A stretch of DNA of 5,263 nucleotides from Candidatus Competibacteraceae bacterium (GTDB lineage Bacteria; Pseudomonadota; Gammaproteobacteria; Competibacterales; Competibacteraceae): positions 1 to 5,263 of the forward strand of contig DPWB01000256.1 of the NCBI GenBank assembly GCA_003527885.1. The letters run 5' to 3'. This document shows positions 1-5,263 of the stretch, one piece after another. The stretch's first letter is position 1. Every line of letters begins with the position of its first letter. The notes below the pieces were generated by a model. It had not been told where the DNA came from. It made no database searches and was given only the letters and a program-made list of their open reading frames with translations. Both the position numbers and the translations under genes were made by a program.

Positions 1-1843
<1,843 letters not shown>

Positions 1844-1893
1844 GGGGGATCGACGGGGAATCGGCGTTCATGGTTCCGTTCGGCGCAGCAGGG

Positions 1894-2079
1894 TCAGCGG
1901 AAGAAGTACAACACCAGCAAGCCCAGCAGCATACTGCCCAACCCGATCGAGCGCAGCAGCCGGTCTTCCAGTTGCGCGATTCGCAGCAGCGTCAGCCGCG
2001 AAGCCCGCGGATTGAGGAACGGCAAAATTCCTTCGAACACCAGCATCAAACCGAATGCCGCCAGCAGCCCATCCCACAT
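1894..2079 (-). CDS. DUF2065 (YjeT-type) small inner-membrane protein
   Basis: This is a 61-residue protein with two predicted membrane helices, at about residues 2-21 (WDGLLAAFGLMLVFEGILPF) and 41-59 (SIGLGSMLLGLLVLYFF). A short loop between them carries NPRASRLTLLRIAQLEDRLLR. The patterns EGILPFLNP and QLEDRLLRSIGL match what I know of the DUF2065/YjeT family, which is regularly found right after hflC. Its molecular role is not known; a link to the HflKC-FtsH membrane complex is suggested only by position. I chose the ATG at 2079 because family members begin MW(D/N). An in-frame TTG at 2106 would add nine residues (MALLASAAD), but neither start has a convincing Shine-Dalgarno. It begins 54 nt after the hflC stop and ends 50 nt before hisZ. 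Confidence 0.88.
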   Translation of the reverse strand: MWDGLLAAFGLMLVFEGILPFLNPRASRLTLLRIAQLEDRLLRSIGLGSMLLGLLVLYFFR

Positions 2080-2133
2080 GTCAGCGGCCGACGCCAGCAG
2101 CGCCAAGGCGACCCAACCCGCGACCTGGGCACA

Positions 2134-3006
2134 TCATTTCGATTGATTGAAGTAACGGAAGAGCTGAGAGTCCGGTTTCAGCACCAGCACGTCGTCCCGA
2201 CTGGAAAATCCTTGACGGTAAACCGCCAGACTGCGGTGGAACGTGTAGAAATCCTGATCCTTGCCATAAGCCTGGGCATAAATGTCGGCCGCCTGCGCAT
2301 CGCCCTCGCCCCGCTGCCGTTCGGCGTCGCGATAGGCTTCGGCCAGCAACACGGTGCTCTGGCGGTCGGCGTCGGCGCGGATGCGCTCGGCCGCCTCGCC
2401 GCCGCGGGAGCGGAACTCCTTGGCCACCCGCAAGCGTTCGGCCTTCATCCGGCTGAACACCGAGTTACTGACATCGGCGGGAAGGTCGATCCGCTTGATC
2501 CGCACGTCCACCGAGGCGATACCGAGGTGGGTCGCCTGCTCCTTGAGTAGCCGGCCGAGCGTTTCCATGATCTGATCGCGGTCGCCCGACACCACGTCTT
2601 GAATGGTGCGTTTGCTGAACTCGCTGCGCAGGCTGTCTTTGACGATCTGGTCGAGCCGGACGTTGGCCTGGGCCGGATCGCCGCCCACCGTGGTATAGAA
2701 CAGCCGGACATCTTCGACCCGCCACATCGCGAACGAGTCGACGATGACGTTTTTCTTCTCGGCGGTCAAAAATCGTTCCGGTTCGGTGTCCAGGGTTTGC
2801 AGGCGCCGGTCGAACTTGCGGACGTTGTTGATCAGCGGCCACTTCCAATGCAAGCCCGGCTTGTAATTGTCCTGGACGATCTCACCCAGTTGGAAGCGGA
2901 TGGCGGTCTGGGTTTCATCCACCGTGAACAGCGCCAGCGACAGCAGCACCACCACGGCGCCGGTGACGCTCAACACCACGTTACGAGACAGCGACAGGAA
3001 CGACAT
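2134..3006 (-). CDS. hflC: FtsH protease modulator HflC (SPFH/prohibitin family)
   Basis: HflC is an inner-membrane SPFH protein that assembles with HflK into a large cage enclosing FtsH hexamers and restricting their access to membrane substrates. This copy has 290 residues against 334 in E. coli. It has an N-terminal membrane anchor at about 9-28 and SPFH segments VDETQTAIRFQLGEIV (29-44), KPGLHWKWPLINNVRKFDRR (49-68) and EKKNVIVDSFAMWRV (83-97). The strand SVDVRIKRIDLPADVSNSVF (165-184) comes next, then a charged, Ala-rich coiled coil (about 185-245) with EGDAQAADIYAQAYGKDQDF, and the C-terminal strand VLVLKPDSQLFRYF (273-286). As I recall the E. coli protein, its insertion of about 45 residues just before the VDVRIK strand is absent here, which accounts for the shorter length. 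The start is fixed by a strong GGGAGGT at 3019-3013 and by the TGATG overlap with hflK, so translation is probably coupled and the subunits made together. Confidence 0.97.
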   Translation of the reverse strand: MSFLSLSRNVVLSVTGAVVVLLSLALFTVDETQTAIRFQLGEIVQDNYKPGLHWKWPLINNVRKFDRRLQTLDTEPERFLTAEKKNVIVDSFAMWRVEDVRLFYTTVGGDPAQANVRLDQIVKDSLRSEFSKRTIQDVVSGDRDQIMETLGRLLKEQATHLGIASVDVRIKRIDLPADVSNSVFSRMKAERLRVAKEFRSRGGEAAERIRADADRQSTVLLAEAYRDAERQRGEGDAQAADIYAQAYGKDQDFYTFHRSLAVYRQGFSSRDDVLVLKPDSQLFRYFNQSK

Positions 3007-4367
3007 CAGCGCACCTCCCGGCCGCGGTTGAGATCACGCAAGCGGGTGGCCGCCGCCCCGCCCTCGACCGAGGGAACCGACGCGGGCGTTTCGGCCGGGG
3101 TGCCTCCCGGCGCCGCAACGCCGCCCGCATTCACGCCTGCCTCACCCGGTTTGAGCAAGCGGTCCAACGGCAAATACAGCAGATTGTTGCTCCCCTGCGC
3201 GTCCAGCAGCACCTTGCTGGTCCGGGACAGCACCGTTTCCAAGGTTTCCAGGTACAACCGATCACGGGTCACTTCGGGCGCTTTTCGATAAGCCGTCAAC
3301 AGTTGGTCGAAGCGGTTGGCTTCGCCCTGCGCCTGGGCGATGGTCTGGTCCTTGTAAGCGGACGCTTCCTGCAACCGGCGCGCCGCTTGGCCGCGCGCTC
3401 TGGGGATGACTTCGTTGGCGTAGGCTTCGGCTTCGTTTTTCAGCCGCTGCTCGTCCTCGCGCGCCTTGATGGCGTCGGCGAATGCATCCTGGACTTCTTC
3501 CGGGGGCTGGGCGTCTTGAAGGACCACGGTGATAATCTGCAAGCCGATGCCCTTGCTGCTGTCGCCGGAAACTTGCAGGTCGGGTTTTTCGCCCTGCGGC
3601 GCGCTCTTGATCAAGGGCGGCTCGGCCGCCTTCTGAACCGCGCCTCGCTCGCCGGCGAGTTGGAGCGCGCCGGGCGGATAATTGTCCAGCACCCGCTGGC
3701 TCAAGGCTTTGATGCTCGCCACGATGTCGCTGCGGCCTTCGGTCAGCACAAAATCCATGGTGCTCTTGCCGATGGTTTCGCGCGTGGCGCTTTCCACGAC
3801 GTGAACCAGCACGCTTTCCGGGTCCAGCACGTTGAAGAGATAGGCCCTTGGATCCTTGATCTGGTATTGCACCGCCAGCCGCACGTCGACGATATTTTCA
3901 TCCTGCGTCAGCATCAGGGCTTCCTTGGGCATCGACCGCACGCCTTGCTGACGGTTGTTGGCGCCCGTGGACCGATAGCCGATCTCCCGAAAACGCCGCT
4001 GCTCGATGTTCACGATTTCGACCCGATCGATGGGGAAGATACGCAAATGCGGACCCGGTAGCGTGGTTTTCAAGTACTTGCCAAAGCGCAACACCACCCC
4101 GCGGGTGCCTTCATCGACGATGTAGATGCTGGCGATCAACCACCCGATCAGCGCGATCAAACCGACCACTAGGCCAATGCCGGCCAGCCCGGACCCCGAA
4201 GGACCCGCGCCACCGCCACCGCTAGCACCGCCGCGCCGGCTGCCCAGCAACGCGCCGAACTTGTCCGACAGCTTGCGGATGACTTCATCGAGATCGGGCG
4301 GTCCTTGATCGCGGCCACCGCCACTCCAGGGATCACGGTTACCGCCTCCCGGTTCATTCCACGCCAT
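3006..4367 (-). CDS. hflK: FtsH protease modulator HflK (SPFH/prohibitin family)
   Basis: HflK is the partner of HflC in the membrane cage around FtsH. From the ATG at 4367 it has 453 residues (E. coli 419). A Gly-rich cytoplasmic head, MAWNEPGGGNRDPW... with PPDLDEVIRKL (23-33), is typical of the family and sets this start. A longer reading from a TTG at 4427 would overlap hflX and lacks family support. A Gly/Ser linker (43-60) leads to the membrane helix (about 61-83). The SPFH domain includes VDEGTRGVVLRFGKYLKT (84-101), LPGPHLRIFPIDRVEIVNIE (103-122), TQDENIVDVRLAVQYQIKDP (154-173) and SATRETIGKSTMDFVLTEGR (193-212). After LSQRVLDNY (222-230) an insertion of about 42 residues (231-272) precedes the strand GLQIITVVLQDAQPPEEVQ. 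The coiled coil follows (about 293-360; NEAEAYANEVIPRARGQAAR), then LLYLPLDRLLK (396-406) and an Ala/Gly/Pro-rich tail. A GGGG about five bases upstream of the ATG is a possible weak ribosome site. It lies 40 nt after hflX and overlaps hflC by 1 nt. Confidence 0.97.
   Translation of the reverse strand: MAWNEPGGGNRDPWSGGGRDQGPPDLDEVIRKLSDKFGALLGSRRGGASGGGGAGPSGSGLAGIGLVVGLIALIGWLIASIYIVDEGTRGVVLRFGKYLKTTLPGPHLRIFPIDRVEIVNIEQRRFREIGYRSTGANNRQQGVRSMPKEALMLTQDENIVDVRLAVQYQIKDPRAYLFNVLDPESVLVHVVESATRETIGKSTMDFVLTEGRSDIVASIKALSQRVLDNYPPGALQLAGERGAVQKAAEPPLIKSAPQGEKPDLQVSGDSSKGIGLQIITVVLQDAQPPEEVQDAFADAIKAREDEQRLKNEAEAYANEVIPRARGQAARRLQEASAYKDQTIAQAQGEANRFDQLLTAYRKAPEVTRDRLYLETLETVLSRTSKVLLDAQGSNNLLYLPLDRLLKPGEAGVNAGGVAAPGGTPAETPASVPSVEGGAAATRLRDLNRGREVR
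3012..3019 (-). promoter_or_regulatory. Shine-Dalgarno site of hflC within the hflK 3' end
   Basis: The minus strand reads GGGAGGTG, then five bases (CGCTG), then ATG. The A of the hflC ATG is also the last base of the hflK TGA stop. A strong ribosome site inside the last hflK codons together with a TGATG junction is a classic arrangement for coupled translation of two subunits of one complex. Confidence 0.8.
3552..3677 (-). other. Insertion of about 42 residues in the HflK SPFH region
   Basis: Residues 231-272 of HflK, from PPGALQLAGERGAV to GDSSK, fall between the helix ending LSQRVLDNY and the strand GIGLQIITVVLQDAQPPEEV. In E. coli HflK, as I recall it, these two elements are nearly adjacent (RPYDMGITLLDVNFQAARPPEEV). 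The segment is Pro-, Ala-, Gly- and Lys-rich, looks flexible and keeps the reading frame; its base composition resembles the flanks. It is part of the hflK coding sequence, not a separate element. Confidence 0.7.
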
Positions 4368-4377
4368 CTCGTACCCC

Positions 4378-4389
4378 AAAACTAGTTTT
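4378..4389. repeat. Perfect 12-bp palindrome in an AT-rich island between hflX and hflK
   Basis: AAAACTAGTTTT is identical to its reverse complement. It sits in the 40-nt hflX-hflK gap, 11 bases upstream of the hflK ATG, and stands out as AT-rich in a GC-rich neighbourhood. It is flanked by CCCC on one side and TTGG on the other, so the symmetry continues imperfectly (CCAAAA to TTTTTTGG). It could be a protein-binding site or a leader element, but no known operator matches; it may be chance. Confidence 0.4.
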
Positions 4390-4407
4390 TTGGATTGCAA
4401 ACCCTGT

Positions 4408-5181
4408 TCACACCCTCGGAATTTCAAACCCCGAACGCACCCATTCCGCCCGCAAGCCGTAGCGGCGGTACAGCAGATCCATGTTACCCCGCGAAGTGCG
4501 GGCTTCGATCAGCCATTCGCCGGTCGGCCCGTTTTGTTCGGCGAGCACCGCGCCCAAACTGAACAGCCGCGCCCGCAGCCGGGACGCCGAAGGCGGCAAG
4601 CATAGCCACCCGTGCAGGGCTTCGCCCCGCAGCCGTTCCGCCAGCGCCGCCTTCAGCAGCTCGGCGCCCGCACCGGTCGCGGCCGACAGCCACACCGCTT
4701 CCGGCTGGCCGTCGCTATTCCGCTCCAGGCGCGCGGGCTCGCCGCTCAGATCGATCTTGTTGAATACTTTCAGGCACGGCACCGCCCGCGCGCCGATTTC
4801 CTCCAGCACCGTCTCGACCTGGGCGATGACCGCGCCCCGATCGGGATGGCTGGCGTCGATCACGTGCAGCAGCAGGCTGGCTTCGCAGGTTTCGCGCAAG
4901 GTCGAACGGAACGCCGCCACCAAGTCGTGCGGCAGGTGGCTGATGAATCCGACCGTATCGGCCAGCACCACCGGCTCCGCGCCCGGCAAATCCAGCCGCC
5001 GCAACGTGGGATCTAGCGTGGCGAACAACTGATCGGCGGCGTAAACCTCCGCCTGGGTCAACGCATTGAACAAGGTGGACTTGCCGGCATTGGTATAGCC
5101 GACCACCGAAACGGTGGGAAGATCGGCCTTGCGGCGGGCGCGGCGCCCTTGTTCGCGCCGGCGTTCGACCCGCTCCCGCCG
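4408..5181 (-). CDS. hflX: Ribosome-associated GTPase HflX, C-terminal part (5' end missing)
   Basis: HflX is a GTPase of the Obg-HflX group that binds the 50S subunit and splits stalled ribosomes, notably under heat stress. Only the last 257 codons are genomic here; E. coli HflX has 426 residues, so about 170 N-terminal residues, most of the HflX-specific domain, are absent. Numbering from base 5181, the basic linker EQGRRARRKADLPTVSVV leads into the G domain. Visible motifs are G1 GYTNAGKS (28-35), the switch I region with FATLDPT (53-59), G3 DTVGF (75-79), G4 NKID (141-144) and G5 SA (166-167). The segment ISHLPHDLVAAFRSTLRET (80-98) is a family hallmark. The C-terminal domain is present to the TGA at 4410-4408. 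The frame stays open to a TTG at 5259, but the codons above 5181 come from sequencing adapter and do not belong to the gene. The gene lies 40 nt upstream of hflK; hfq is the expected upstream neighbour in such operons. Confidence 0.96.
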   Translation of the reverse strand, partial: RRERVERRREQGRRARRKADLPTVSVVGYTNAGKSTLFNALTQAEVYAADQLFATLDPTLRRLDLPGAEPVVLADTVGFISHLPHDLVAAFRSTLRETCEASLLLHVIDASHPDRGAVIAQVETVLEEIGARAVPCLKVFNKIDLSGEPARLERNSDGQPEAVWLSAATGAGAELLKAALAERLRGEALHGWLCLPPSASRLRARLFSLGAVLAEQNGPTGEWLIEARTSRGNMDLLYRRYGLRAEWVRSGFEIPRV

Positions 5182-5263
5182 CTGTCCCTTATACACCACT
5201 CCGCGCCCCCGAGACCGTACCCGGGCTCGTCTCGCCTCTTCTGCTTGGAAACCAACCAACCCA
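5182..5263 (+). other. Non-genomic Illumina Nextera adapter read-through at the contig end
   Basis: The plus strand matches a Nextera read-through with no gaps but many substitutions. Bases 5182-5200 match the transposase mosaic end CTGTCTCTTATACACATCT at 16 of 19. Bases 5201-5215 match CCGAGCCCACGAGAC at 13 of 15. Bases 5216-5223 (CGTACCCG) sit in the i7 index slot and match index N702 (CGTACTAG) at 6 of 8. Bases 5224-5247 match the 24-base P7 segment that ends TCTTCTGCTTG at 18 of 24, with the last 11 bases exact. Bases 5248-5263 are A/C-rich, like a degraded poly-A run-off. Most substitutions change A or T to C or G, as expected of low-quality read ends. The comparison uses adapter sequences from memory, but four elements in the right order and spacing make the assignment very strong. 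Confidence 0.95.

Noticed and set aside
3303..4061. Plus-strand open frame of 252 codons opposite hflK
   Set aside because: It is fully antisense to hflK, whose protein matches its family throughout; the translation shows no motif.
4378..4393. Intrinsic terminator between hflX and hflK
   Set aside because: The palindrome is AT-rich without a GC stem, and on the transcribed strand it is not followed by a U run, so it would not form a terminator for hflX.
4367..4399. Possible sigma-70 promoter in the hflX-hflK gap (TTGCAA on the minus strand as a -35)
   Set aside because: The only -10-like sequence at a workable spacing (TACGAG) overlaps the hflK start codon and is a poor match.
4368..4427. 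Extended HflK N-terminus from the TTG at 4427, adding 20 residues
   Set aside because: It would overlap the end of hflX, and the added residues do not look like HflK, whose homologues begin MAWNEPG at the ATG at 4367.
5182..5200. A transposon end: the sequence resembles the Tn5-type mosaic end
   Set aside because: The match continues into the Nextera read-2 adapter, an index and P7 sequence, which occur only in sequencing libraries and not in a natural Tn5 element.

Overview
The window is about 5.2 kb of high-GC DNA from a gammaproteobacterium. It holds one tightly packed block of six genes, all on the minus strand. In transcription order (right to left) they are hflX (5' end missing), hflK, hflC, a small DUF2065/YjeT-type membrane protein, hisZ and purA (3' end missing). 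This is the order I recall from Pseudomonas aeruginosa downstream of hfq (hfq-hflX-hflK-hflC-DUF2065-hisZ-purA), and it is widespread in gammaproteobacteria that use a HisZ-dependent histidine pathway. Genus cannot be fixed from this window; a non-enteric gammaproteobacterium (Pseudomonadales, Chromatiales or Methylococcales type) is the most I can infer.

Layout: purA N-terminal half (1-605), hisZ (626-1843), DUF2065 gene (1894-2079), hflC (2134-3006), hflK (3006-4367), hflX C-terminal part (4408-5181). Junctions are short: 40 nt hflX-hflK, a 1-nt overlap hflK-hflC, 54 nt hflC-DUF2065, 50 nt DUF2065-hisZ and 20 nt hisZ-purA. I see no convincing internal terminator or promoter, so an operon is likely. 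No plus-strand gene is credible; the long plus-strand open frames are antisense shadows of GC-rich genes. There is no gene-free stretch over 300 bases.

Functionally, HflX is a ribosome-associated GTPase. HflK and HflC form the membrane SPFH complex that surrounds and modulates the FtsH protease. HisZ is the regulatory subunit of ATP phosphoribosyltransferase (first step of histidine synthesis), and PurA commits IMP to AMP synthesis. The block joins membrane and ribosome quality control with nucleotide and histidine metabolism by conserved gene order rather than by one pathway.

Two things stand out. First, the last 82 bases (5182-5263) are not genomic. They align base for base with an error-laden Illumina Nextera read-through: transposase mosaic end, read-2 adapter, an i7 index resembling N702, P7 flow-cell sequence and a degraded A tail. 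The apparent start of hflX is therefore an artifact. Second, HflK carries a roughly 42-residue in-frame insertion in its SPFH region, at the position where E. coli carries an insertion in HflC instead. I found no undescribed multi-gene system here.
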